From: Luteirhabdus pelagi | Lineage (GTDB): Bacteria; Bacteroidota; Bacteroidia; Flavobacteriales; Flavobacteriaceae | DNA: 64,000 nt | Direction of reading: 5' to 3' | Assembly: GCF_016827595.1 (NCBI RefSeq) | Contig: NZ_JAECMS010000003.1 | Span: 186,001-250,000 of the forward strand | Part shown: positions 31,546-40,900 of the stretch, in pieces | Layout: the number at the start of each line of letters is the position of its first letter | Position numbering within the stretch: the stretch's first letter is position 1 | Position numbers and translations under genes: made by a program | The notes under the pieces: model-generated | Database searches by the model: none | Told to the model about the DNA's origin: nothing | What the model saw: only the letters and a program-made list of their open reading frames with translations

Positions 31546-34467
31546 TTAATAAATAATGGCGTCGTAAATCGCCTTTTGGATATTACTGCGCAAATCGCTT
31601 CCAATCAGTTTGCGGTTGGAGGCATCGGGATAGGTTCGGTTTGAGAGAAATACATATACAATTTCCTCTTCTGGGTCGGCCCAGGTGAATGTTCCTGTAA
31701 AACCACTATGTCCAAAACTCGTCATACTTACACAGCCGCAGGTAGGACCTACCTCATCTAATTGAGGTTTGTCGAAACCAACGCCACGTCTTACATCATC
31801 CTCACAATAATAACACGTATTGAAGGCATCTATCGTTTCAGGTTTGAAATATCGTGTACCACCGTAAAACCCCTTCCATAAATACATCTGCATGATTTTG
31901 GCGATATCATTGGCATTGCTAAACAAGCCCGCATGTCCACTTACACCGCCTAGCATTGCCGCTCCTTGATCATGAACATGGCCTTGAACTTTTTGAAAAC
32001 GGAAGTAATTATCTTCCTCAGTAGGGACTATTTTCGCTTTTGGAAACTTACTTAGTGGTAAATAGGTGGTATAATTCGCCCCGAGGGATTCGTATATGTT
32101 TCGTTGCACTAAGTCTTCCAACGGTGTTCCGTAAAATTCTTCCAAATACTTCTTCATGATATAATACGGAAGGTCACTGTATTTATACCCTCGTACAGGT
32201 CTTAAATCGCTATCCTTTATCTCGGCGAAGATACTGTCTTGATAATCCCTCCTCATATAAAGGTCTTCGGCCACCTTTACGTTAAACTTATCGGTTGGAG
32301 TATCGCTATAATATTTTGAAGAAGGCCTTTTGGTAACACTATCTAGCGTATGAATATAGAATGGAATCCACGCCTTTAAACGCGCATAATGCGACAGCAT
32401 TTCCTTCATGGTAATATCGGCCTTATTAGACCGTTTATATTCCGGAAGCATTTCACCAAGTGTAGTATCCATATCGATGACCCCTCGATCGAATAATTGC
32501 ATAACCATAGGTAATGTTGCCAAAATTTTAGTTAGGGAAGCCACATCGTAAACCTCATCGAAGTCAATAGCATTTTTATCGGATTGGGTTTGGTGACCAA
32601 ATTGCTTTTCATATACCACCTTCCCTTTTCTAGCTACCAAAATAGAGGCTCCTGGCATCATACCACCCCAAAGACCTACACGTGCCAATGAATCAATTTT
32701 ATGCTCGAGTATATAACTATTTAGTCCGACACTTTCTGGAGTTCCGTACTGCAACCTACGAAGTGGTTTGGTTTCAAAACTTGTATTAACTGGCAACTCC
32801 GGTCCTGCTGTAACCGGTAATTTTCCTGAAGCTCCTCGTGCTCCAAAAATTAGTTGAGCAGAGAGTTCTTGTGCTACCTCACTATTTTGATAGGAAACAA
32901 CAATCCCTTCAAAATTTGCAACCGATTTCAGATCCAGTAAAGCATAGGGTCTCGTAAACACGTCTAAGATAACAGTGTTCGTTCGTGCTATCTCATACAG
33001 CCATACCAATTCCTTTTCGGTGAATTCATAGGATTTCCATGGATTCTCATTGCTTCTATGAAATCCGATAATCACGTAATTATATTCCTGTAGTTTGGTT
33101 ACATATTCATTTAGGCTTGAGGCCTTCACCCAATCTACGTCGGCATATTTTCTAAGTTGCGCTAAAAACGGAGCCCCCGAATCATCACCGAAATTTATAT
33201 AGGCAATACTCTTTTTTTGCAAATCCTTTATGGGAAGTATCGCTTCCTTATTCTTCACTACGGTTAGCGCCTTTTCCATTGCTACTTCATACAAAACATC
33301 ATCCTGCACGGTATTCAATTCTTCAACCAAATAATTGGTATCTACCGGCGTATAGTCATCCAGTCCCACCATGTATTTTGCCATGAGGATCTTCTTGACA
33401 GAAAGTTCCAAACGCGCTTCCGAAATAACCCCTTCTCGATAGGCATTCACTAACAATTGGTGCGCTTTAGGAATATCCTCAGAAATAAGCAACACATCGT
33501 TACCTGCTAAAAATGCTGCTAGATCGATTTCGCCTGGCTCCTTGAAGTTAGCTGCGCCTTTCATATTTAAAGCGTCGGTGAATACTAAACCGTTAAAGCC
33601 TAACTGACCTTGTAAAAGATTTGTAACGATATTCTTCGATATTGAAGACGGGTACCCCATCTTTTCTTCCAAGGCTGGAACATTTAAGTGCGCAACCATA
33701 ACGCTGCTAAGCCCTTCATTTATCAATCGCTTGTATGGGTAAAGCTCTATGCTATCGATACGTTGCATGTCATGATCGATTGTAGGAAGCGTTTTATGTG
33801 AATCCGAATCGGTATCGCCATGCCCTGGAAAATGTTTTGCATTGGCCAAAACACCTGCTTCCTGCATGCCCTGCATGAAGGCTAAGGCTTTTTCCGTAAC
33901 ATTGTATTTGTCTTCACCGAACGATCGATTCCCTATAATGGGATTTTTTGGGTTAGTATTGATATCGACTACTGGCGCAAAATTGATATGGACACCTAGT
34001 CTTTTTGAATGTTCCCCAATTCGTTTTCCTACGGCTTTTACGATGGAATCGTTTGTAATAGCACCAAGCGTCATATTCCAAGGAAATGCGTAAGTACTAT
34101 CTAGTCGCATGGCCAAACCCCATTCAGCGTCCATTCCAATCATTAACGGAATTTTAGAACGCTCCTGAAACTGGTTGTTTAGTTTCGCCTGTCGTTGCGG
34201 ACCACCTTTTGAAAAGATGATACCCCCGATGTATTGATTATCGATAAGGTCGTTTACCTTGTCGAATTTAGCTTGCGAATCGCTGGAGAAGACATCGACC
34301 ATAAACAACTGGCCAATTTTTTCCTGAAGCGACATATTGCCATAGATACTATCTACCCATTGTTTTTGCTGTTCCTCTTCAGCTTTAACGATTAAAGGGT
34401 TTATTTGCTGGGCGTTGGCTAGTATTGAAACTATTAGAAATAGCGGGGTAAGCAGGAATTTCTTCAT
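31546..34467 (-). CDS. GH3 beta-N-acetylhexosaminidase fused to a serine beta-lactamase-like domain
   Basis: A 973-residue secreted protein with a signal peptide (LANAQ). The GH3 N-domain has the NagZ-type loop KHFPGHGDTDSDSHKTLP (general acid His/Asp) and the nucleophile in VFTDALNMKGA. A GH3 C-domain (~400-570) follows. The C-terminal ~370 residues are a class C beta-lactamase/serine hydrolase domain with SxxK in DVASLTKI, a YSDLPYY tyrosine motif and HSGFTG (HTG-like). This fusion is known in Bacteroidota and probably acts on cell-wall muropeptides. It lies between a conserved hypothetical gene and bshA in the same operon. Confidence 0.92.
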   Translation of the reverse strand: MKKFLLTPLFLIVSILANAQQINPLIVKAEEEQQKQWVDSIYGNMSLQEKIGQLFMVDVFSSDSQAKFDKVNDLIDNQYIGGIIFSKGGPQRQAKLNNQFQERSKIPLMIGMDAEWGLAMRLDSTYAFPWNMTLGAITNDSIVKAVGKRIGEHSKRLGVHINFAPVVDINTNPKNPIIGNRSFGEDKYNVTEKALAFMQGMQEAGVLANAKHFPGHGDTDSDSHKTLPTIDHDMQRIDSIELYPYKRLINEGLSSVMVAHLNVPALEEKMGYPSSISKNIVTNLLQGQLGFNGLVFTDALNMKGAANFKEPGEIDLAAFLAGNDVLLISEDIPKAHQLLVNAYREGVISEARLELSVKKILMAKYMVGLDDYTPVDTNYLVEELNTVQDDVLYEVAMEKALTVVKNKEAILPIKDLQKKSIAYINFGDDSGAPFLAQLRKYADVDWVKASSLNEYVTKLQEYNYVIIGFHRSNENPWKSYEFTEKELVWLYEIARTNTVILDVFTRPYALLDLKSVANFEGIVVSYQNSEVAQELSAQLIFGARGASGKLPVTAGPELPVNTSFETKPLRRLQYGTPESVGLNSYILEHKIDSLARVGLWGGMMPGASILVARKGKVVYEKQFGHQTQSDKNAIDFDEVYDVASLTKILATLPMVMQLFDRGVIDMDTTLGEMLPEYKRSNKADITMKEMLSHYARLKAWIPFYIHTLDSVTKRPSSKYYSDTPTDKFNVKVAEDLYMRRDYQDSIFAEIKDSDLRPVRGYKYSDLPYYIMKKYLEEFYGTPLEDLVQRNIYESLGANYTTYLPLSKFPKAKIVPTEEDNYFRFQKVQGHVHDQGAAMLGGVSGHAGLFSNANDIAKIMQMYLWKGFYGGTRYFKPETIDAFNTCYYCEDDVRRGVGFDKPQLDEVGPTCGCVSMTSFGHSGFTGTFTWADPEEEIVYVFLSNRTYPDASNRKLIGSDLRSNIQKAIYDAIIY

Positions 34468-34482
34468 AAGGGTATTCGAATT

Positions 34483-34968
34483 CTACGACATGAAACGACT
34501 GTGCCAGGAATCCTTTGCGGGAACTTCCCAATGCGACAGGTACTCTTCTTTTGTATTGACCAAATTGTTGAAAACCACGGTATCTGGTGAAACCGACCTG
34601 TTTTTTGCCATTTTTTTGAAATCGGCCAAGGCTTTATGAGCAATGTATGGACCGTTATAATAGGTCACGTTCATCTTATCGAGCAGATCGATATCGAATT
34701 CCTTTTCCAAGGACTGAATAAAGTGAACGGAGGCATCGATACTACAACCCGAGGCCGAAGCATTTTCTTGGTTTAATCCGATAACTATGAAACGATTGTA
34801 TTTCATTTCATAACCCGCTTCAAGATTGGCTCCGTGCGCCGTCCATTGGGTTAAAAAGGTTTCTATTCGTGGTTTTATCTGATTGATTTCTTCTTCTGAA
34901 AGTTTCCGATTGCTTTGGTAGATCCAAATTCGGGAATCATCAGGAAGTTCTTCAAAAGTTGTAAGCAT
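34483..34968 (-). CDS. conserved flavobacterial protein of unknown function
   Basis: A 161-residue cytosolic protein with no signal peptide or membrane helix. It starts with an RIWIYQSNRKLSEEEI region and has a central block with NRFIVIGLNQ, CSIDASVHFIQSLE and PYIAHKALADFKK. Homologues are often labelled 'ABC transporter ATPase', but there is no Walker A or B motif, so that name is unjustified. It lies 15 bp upstream of the GH3 fusion and 3 bp after the secreted protein gene. Confidence 0.8.
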   Translation of the reverse strand: MLTTFEELPDDSRIWIYQSNRKLSEEEINQIKPRIETFLTQWTAHGANLEAGYEMKYNRFIVIGLNQENASASGCSIDASVHFIQSLEKEFDIDLLDKMNVTYYNGPYIAHKALADFKKMAKNRSVSPDTVVFNNLVNTKEEYLSHWEVPAKDSWHSRFMS

Positions 34969-34971
34969 ACT

Positions 34972-35649
34972 CTAATTTTTTATAAACGATATGGTTGCTT
35001 TATATCCAGTGGCTAAATTCCATTCCTCCGCCGAAATAATACGTCCGTCATCGTCATACACATGGAGTTCGGCGGTATTGGGACCGGAATCGCCCTGGTT
35101 TAACGCTTCAAAAACTATGGTATTCAATCCAGGTTCCAAGCGTAGTTTAATGGTTGTGAAACCGCTACCTAACGTCACTTGCGGCCGAATTACATCTTTA
35201 TTCGCAAAGATACGGACTTGATCGCCATCCACCGCTTCATGATCGCGGCACATTATAGTTACGTATTCACTTCCTGTGTACACTTCACCTAAACTTTGGT
35301 CATTGTAATATTCCGGCAGTACCGACTTTTCTTTTTTGTCGAAGTATTTTGGCGTTTTATCACTTTTATAATCCACCAAGCCATCGTCTTCAGCAAATTT
35401 CACGTTAGACTCTTCTTCTTCACCCAAATCATCATTGTTTAAAATACTGATACCTTCCGTAGGCTCGGTCATCGATGGAGCGCTTATTCGAGGCAACTCA
35501 AGACCAGAAGAAGTATTATCATCGGCATTGGTTTCCGCTTCAATACGAATGCTTCCCGTAGATGTTTCAATCTGTGAAAGCATCGGAAAGGTAGCGATAA
35601 GGAGCAGTGATAAAATTACAGCTTTTTTCATCTTCACTAATTTCTTCAA
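34972..35649 (-). CDS. secreted conserved hypothetical protein
   Basis: A 225-residue protein with a signal peptide (a second Met at residue 7 gives an equally good start, 35631). An acidic, low-complexity N-terminal half is followed by a beta-rich C-terminal domain (YVTIMCRDHEAVDGDQVRIF; GFTTIKLRLEPGLNTIVFEALN) with an immunoglobulin-like strand pattern. It sits directly after tamL in the same operon, suggesting an envelope role. Confidence 0.78.
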   Translation of the reverse strand: MKKLVKMKKAVILSLLLIATFPMLSQIETSTGSIRIEAETNADDNTSSGLELPRISAPSMTEPTEGISILNNDDLGEEEESNVKFAEDDGLVDYKSDKTPKYFDKKEKSVLPEYYNDQSLGEVYTGSEYVTIMCRDHEAVDGDQVRIFANKDVIRPQVTLGSGFTTIKLRLEPGLNTIVFEALNQGDSGPNTAELHVYDDDGRIISAEEWNLATGYKATISFIKN

Positions 35650-35689
35650 CGATAATCAAGAATTACACCAAAAGTACAAATTGCTAGCG

Positions 35690-37984
35690 TTAAAATGGGT
35701 ATCCAATGGCAAAGTTAAATATAGGTTCGTCCCATCGAAAATCGAAGCGCTCGCCTTCCGGTAGCGCAGGATCGTGAAACGGTGCCGCTAAATCGAAACG
35801 GATCACGAAGCTTTGAATATCGATACGTAGTCCAAATCCCGTACCCATTCCGAGTTCATTTAAAAAATCGCCTGAAAACTTTCCGCCTGGCAGCTCTGGG
35901 TTTTCCTTACTGTTCCAAACATTTCCAGCATCTACAAAAACGGCTCCTTTCAAAAAATTTACAATGGGAAATCGGTATTCGGCGTTGGCTTCAAAACGAA
36001 TATTCCCGGTTCTGTCAAAAAAGTTACTATTATCGGAATTTTCACCCGAATAAGTTCCTGGGCCCAATGAACGAATCCGGAATGCTCGAACGCTGTAGGG
36101 TCCTCCCGAAAAATATTGCTTTGTATAGGGAACCACTTCGGAATTTCCATACGCTAAGCCATAGCCGCCAAATAGACGAAAGGCTAATTTCTGCTCTTTC
36201 CCAAAATTGAAATGATAACTCACGTCCAGATCGAGTTTCGCATATTGGGCATACTCCAATCCTAAAAAGGTATTCGCTTCTCCTCCCTCACCCGAGCTGG
36301 CAAACAAACTAATACTGTTTCCTGCGGTGTCGAACGTACTATTTACATAAAACTGGTGTGTATCATTTTGATCGACCATACCATTATAGGTGAAGGAGTA
36401 GGTTAATCCGGAAATAAACCGCTGGTTGAAACTTTCACGGAGAAACGGATTGTCTTCCAAAATCTGCTCAAACTCTGGACTTGTCTGCCCCAAACGAACG
36501 TAATTGATAGATATTGGGTTCAATTGGTGAGTGACATACCTGTTTTCCTGCCAAATATATCCGAAGGTGGCCCTACTTGAAAGTAAGCGGTATAGTTTGG
36601 TTCTGCTGATATATTCCAAGTCCACGCCCATTTTTGTCTTTGGAATGGCATATTCGAATACATTGGAATCGATGTTGAAGGGTGAAAGCAAACGTGGAAA
36701 TACAAGATTTGCCCCAAGCCCTAACTGAATACTGCTCAACCCTGCCTGATCGGTACTCGCCAATTGAAATTCATAGCCAAAGGAGCCCGTAAGATCCAAT
36801 ATTTCACCACCTTTAAAAAGATTCCTGTTGGTGTATGTTAAGGCTAAATTCGGACCTGCAAAATTATTCGATTTGGTCACCGCCTGAAGCTCTGCCCGAA
36901 CAGCGCGTTTGGTCAACGGTGAGAGGTAAATATTGGCTTCCAACTGGCCAATACTATCGTTCGGATTGGTGTCCAATTCTTCATATTGAATATTCACAAA
37001 CTTGTAAACTCCAATTGAAGACAGTCGTCTGGCAGTAGCGCTAGATGTTTGTGGGTTGTAGTTTTTTCCTTCCTCAATCAATACATACGGATCCAATCGT
37101 TTGGGTTTAAAAAACAGTTCCTCCCTTGGTTGAATGAAGTTTTTATCATTAAAACGGACCGTATCTGCTGCGATACTATCACCGCTCACATTATGGTTGG
37201 GATAGATATTGATGCGCTTGACGGTATACGGTATTAGCGATTTTTCGGGCACATCCTTCTTAAGCCTAAGGTATAGATCGAAGCGCTTGTTATCGTATTG
37301 ATTCGTATCCGCTTCAAAAATTAGAAAGTTGGAGTTAAAGTTATAATACCCTTTTTGCTTGAGTTCCCTATCCAATCGTTCGCGCTCTAGTTTCATCGCA
37401 GAAAGATCGAAGCGCATGCCTTTCTCGAATTTTGTTTCGGCCACCAGCGGTTTCAAATCATTTAAAATCATGAGGCTGTCCCCTTCAAGTTGATAGGTTT
37501 CCATCGTATAGGGTTCTCGAACACCCACCGTATATTCGTAGCTTCCTACTTTCTTCTCCTCCTTTTCAATACCGTCGGAAGATGCGGTGCTATAGAAAAA
37601 GCCTCGGTTTTCCAATCGGTTAATGAGTAGCTTTTCAACCTCAAAGGGTTCGACATCGGAATAATATACGGGCTCTTCACCAAACTTATCGTTCAACCAT
37701 CGGTTCAGGAACCCAGGGTTCTCCCGCTGGGCTTTGTAGTAATAATACAGACCCAGTCGCATTCCCAAGAATTTTTTGTTTGGCTCTGGAATTAAGGTCT
37801 GCTCAAGCGCCGATTTTAAGGCTGCTTTGTCTTTTACAATAGTATCGCTATTCACTTCCAACGTCGCTCCCTCGTATAAAAGCTCATCTTCTGGAATGAA
37901 TTTTTTAACGCCACAGGACTGCATTGCTAGCAGCAATATTGCTGCACAAGAACTTATAATTGCTATGTTTCTATACTTCTTCAA
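35690..37984 (-). CDS. tamL: TamL lipoprotein, BamA/TamA-family outer-membrane protein
   Basis: A 764-residue Omp85-type protein that, unlike proteobacterial TamA, has a lipoprotein signal (lipobox MQSC, Cys24), as in Bacteroidota TamL. POTRA-like domains fill roughly residues 30-400 (EVEKLLINRLENRGFF; LSAMKLERERLDRELKQKGYYNFN). The C-terminal Omp85 barrel contains the lid-lock-like VRAFRIRSLGPGTY motif and ends in FNFAIGYPF. It works with TamB to insert or move material to the outer membrane. The 9-bp gap to tamB shows a coupled pair. Confidence 0.92.
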   Translation of the reverse strand: MKKYRNIAIISSCAAILLLAMQSCGVKKFIPEDELLYEGATLEVNSDTIVKDKAALKSALEQTLIPEPNKKFLGMRLGLYYYYKAQRENPGFLNRWLNDKFGEEPVYYSDVEPFEVEKLLINRLENRGFFYSTASSDGIEKEEKKVGSYEYTVGVREPYTMETYQLEGDSLMILNDLKPLVAETKFEKGMRFDLSAMKLERERLDRELKQKGYYNFNSNFLIFEADTNQYDNKRFDLYLRLKKDVPEKSLIPYTVKRINIYPNHNVSGDSIAADTVRFNDKNFIQPREELFFKPKRLDPYVLIEEGKNYNPQTSSATARRLSSIGVYKFVNIQYEELDTNPNDSIGQLEANIYLSPLTKRAVRAELQAVTKSNNFAGPNLALTYTNRNLFKGGEILDLTGSFGYEFQLASTDQAGLSSIQLGLGANLVFPRLLSPFNIDSNVFEYAIPKTKMGVDLEYISRTKLYRLLSSRATFGYIWQENRYVTHQLNPISINYVRLGQTSPEFEQILEDNPFLRESFNQRFISGLTYSFTYNGMVDQNDTHQFYVNSTFDTAGNSISLFASSGEGGEANTFLGLEYAQYAKLDLDVSYHFNFGKEQKLAFRLFGGYGLAYGNSEVVPYTKQYFSGGPYSVRAFRIRSLGPGTYSGENSDNSNFFDRTGNIRFEANAEYRFPIVNFLKGAVFVDAGNVWNSKENPELPGGKFSGDFLNELGMGTGFGLRIDIQSFVIRFDLAAPFHDPALPEGERFDFRWDEPIFNFAIGYPF

Positions 37985-37993
37985 TGTGCTTCG

Positions 37994-40900
37994 TTATTCG
38001 TTTGTTTCTTCTCGAACATCATCATTCGAGTTTTGTTCTGATGCGTTTTGTTCTTCTTCGGAAGGATTTTGCGACGAAAACATCGCATCCCATAATTCGG
38101 TAAATTGATTGAATTCTTGTGTAAAAATTAAAGCGATCCCGCTTACAATGGTCTGACCGTCGATTACATTCTGAAATTCACTTCGCCTAAAACCTTTTAG
38201 CCGATAACGGCCTTCTTCCGTAAGAAGGTATTCCAACGTTACATTTCCGATAATGGGTGTTGTTTCGCCGGTCTGACTGCTACCCTCTACATCTACATTG
38301 CTTCCAACCTTCACGATAAAGCGATCGTCGAAAAATCGTTTCTGGGCGGCGATTTCCAATTGTGTACGCTGTTGGGGTGAGGTTCCCTGATAGTCGGTAT
38401 AGCTGTCCAAGTCGAAATCGAGTTCAAATCCGCTATCGCCTAACAATCGGTTCGAAAATACATCCAACTGATCCGATAAGGCATCGTTTAGGTTATCGCG
38501 CGCCACTGTTGCCAATCCACCACGACTACCATCGCTCCCTGGCTCCGGATAAAATTTATTCAACACCAATAAGGAAAACACTTGTTTGTTTAAGGTTTGT
38601 TCCTGTTGGTTCACCTGCTGAATACGGCCATACACCTGTCCGCCCAATGCGCCCTGTTCATCCTCAGGCATATCTAGTTGAAAAGAAATCGTAGGTTCGG
38701 TCAACTGCCCGTCTATATTCAAATACACCAAAAACGGCAATTTCTGACGAAACTGATTTTGAACCGTTGGATTCGCACTGGAAACAGCAGGAGCCATCAA
38801 GGCACTTGCAGATGTTTCAATATCGTATACCGCACGAATATCCAGTTCGGCATCGAATAGGTTACCCGACCATGTTACGGTACTTCCCTCCGCTATTTCG
38901 AAACGGCGCTTTACCAAATTATACAAATTGGTTTCATAATGCCCATCGGTTAAGGTATAGCGTCCTGAAAGAGTCGTACGTCCGTTCGGACGAATATTGA
39001 ATACAAAATCGCCTTCTCCTTTCACTTCTAAATGATCGCCTGTTTGCTTATCGATAACAATCTTGGCAACAGCTCCTTCTGTAACCTTCAAATTAGCCTG
39101 TAGGTCGATACCATCAATCGTTGCGGTTTCCTCTTCGGTTTGAGTAAGAATAGCATCTGGATTCTCCTTATTTACGAATTGCACCACCCCATCACGCTCT
39201 TCAAGATTAACGGTGGCCGAAGGCAACACATACGTAACATCGGTGTCGGGTGAAACGGTTAAATCGCCTTTAATAATGGGCAACACCATATCTCCTTTTA
39301 CCGTAGCATCGGCAGAAATACTCGCCTTCCCGTAAATCATATCGTTATCTTCTTCCGTAGCATCGATAAGCTGAAAGTCTTTCGCTTTAATACTTAAATC
39401 GAACGTTGGATTCAACATATTTTCTGTACCAATAGTACCATCGGTGGTGAGCGCATTATTATTCGCGTCGAGAATCTTGAAATTGGAAAGTGCTACCCGT
39501 TCATTATTTAGTTGAATGGTTTCATTAGGCATCGTAAAAGGCGCGTTAAATCTGGAAACCGTCACCTTCGCCTGATTGAAGTTGATTGCACCTTCATATA
39601 TAGGCTCCTTAATGGTGCCATCAATCGATATATTTCCTAAGATGGTACCGCTTCCGTTTTTCAGTTCTCCTAAAGAAAGTCCATCCACCACTTTCATATC
39701 GATACGTTGTAATTGCAGGTCCATATCGAGCAAGGCCTCATTTTCTGTTGCGGTATAACTACCATCTAAGGTTAGGTCTGCATCGCCACCTTCGGTTTGT
39801 AGGTTGAAGGTATATTCGTTTGTACCGATGGCTTCGGCATTTAGTGATAACGTTCCGAAAGACTCCTCCAACACCGAAAACTGCTGTACATCCAAATCGG
39901 CCACCACGCCTGTACTGTGAAGCGGATCCTCCAACACCAAAGAACCGTTTAACGTTCCCTCTGCCAAGGTGGTTTCAGGATTGAAATAACTCAATAAGGT
40001 TGCTAGACTAAAAGATTCAAAATACAGTCCGACCTCGTCTTCCCCATTGGCAGTTTTTCCGTCGCGTACCGCCACTTGTTGACCACCATTTTCAAATCGA
40101 AAATCGTTAAAGGTTAATCGATCTTCCGCATAGATTATTTCATTCGATGACGGCGTTTGCCAATTGTTTCCATTGAAAATCAATGGCTCGGGCACCACGT
40201 GATATCGCAACCGTTCGCGGCTACCCGTAATCTGTGAGCGAAAATCGAATAAGGTCGAATCTTCCTCCTTTGCTAAAAAGGTTAAATCCAATTGCTTATC
40301 GGCAAAGTCACCCGAAAGATCCGTTTTGGGCAGTGCCAGTGGACCTGCTTTTAACTGATTAAACCCTAGGTTAAAGTTGAAGGTATAGGCGTCGCCATTA
40401 AAATCGAGTCGTAAGCTGTCCAATTCATTTCCATCGTAATTAATATGCGGTGCATAGATGGTAGACGTCAACGTTCGCTTGGCTTCATCGAAATCGACGG
40501 CGATATCAATCGTATCCAAATCGCGGAGGTTATCCAAGAAGACCTGCTGCATCACCGGCGCTTGACGGATATGGGCATCCACCTTCAATTTAACGGGATT
40601 TGTGATGGTATCGACCCGTGTTTCCTCATAAAAATAGCGTTCAAAGTTCTTGGTAAGCGCAGACGTAAACTGTTGCGGACTTGAATTAGACTGCAATTCT
40701 ACATCCACCATTCGGTTGTCCACTCGAACGTAGGTTGTATCGGAACGAACAAATGCTTTCGTTTGAATATCACCCAGCAAATACGTTGAGTTGTCGTACA
40801 CCACCACACCCTCTTCAATATCGGCCTCCACTTCATAAGCATCGGCGTTTCCTTGTCCAGAAGCACGAAGGGTGAACCCGGTTCGGACATCGCGACGCGT

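Noticed and set aside
34483-34968. Label 'ABC transporter ATPase'
   Set aside because: The protein has no Walker A, Walker B or signature motif; the name is a propagated annotation error.
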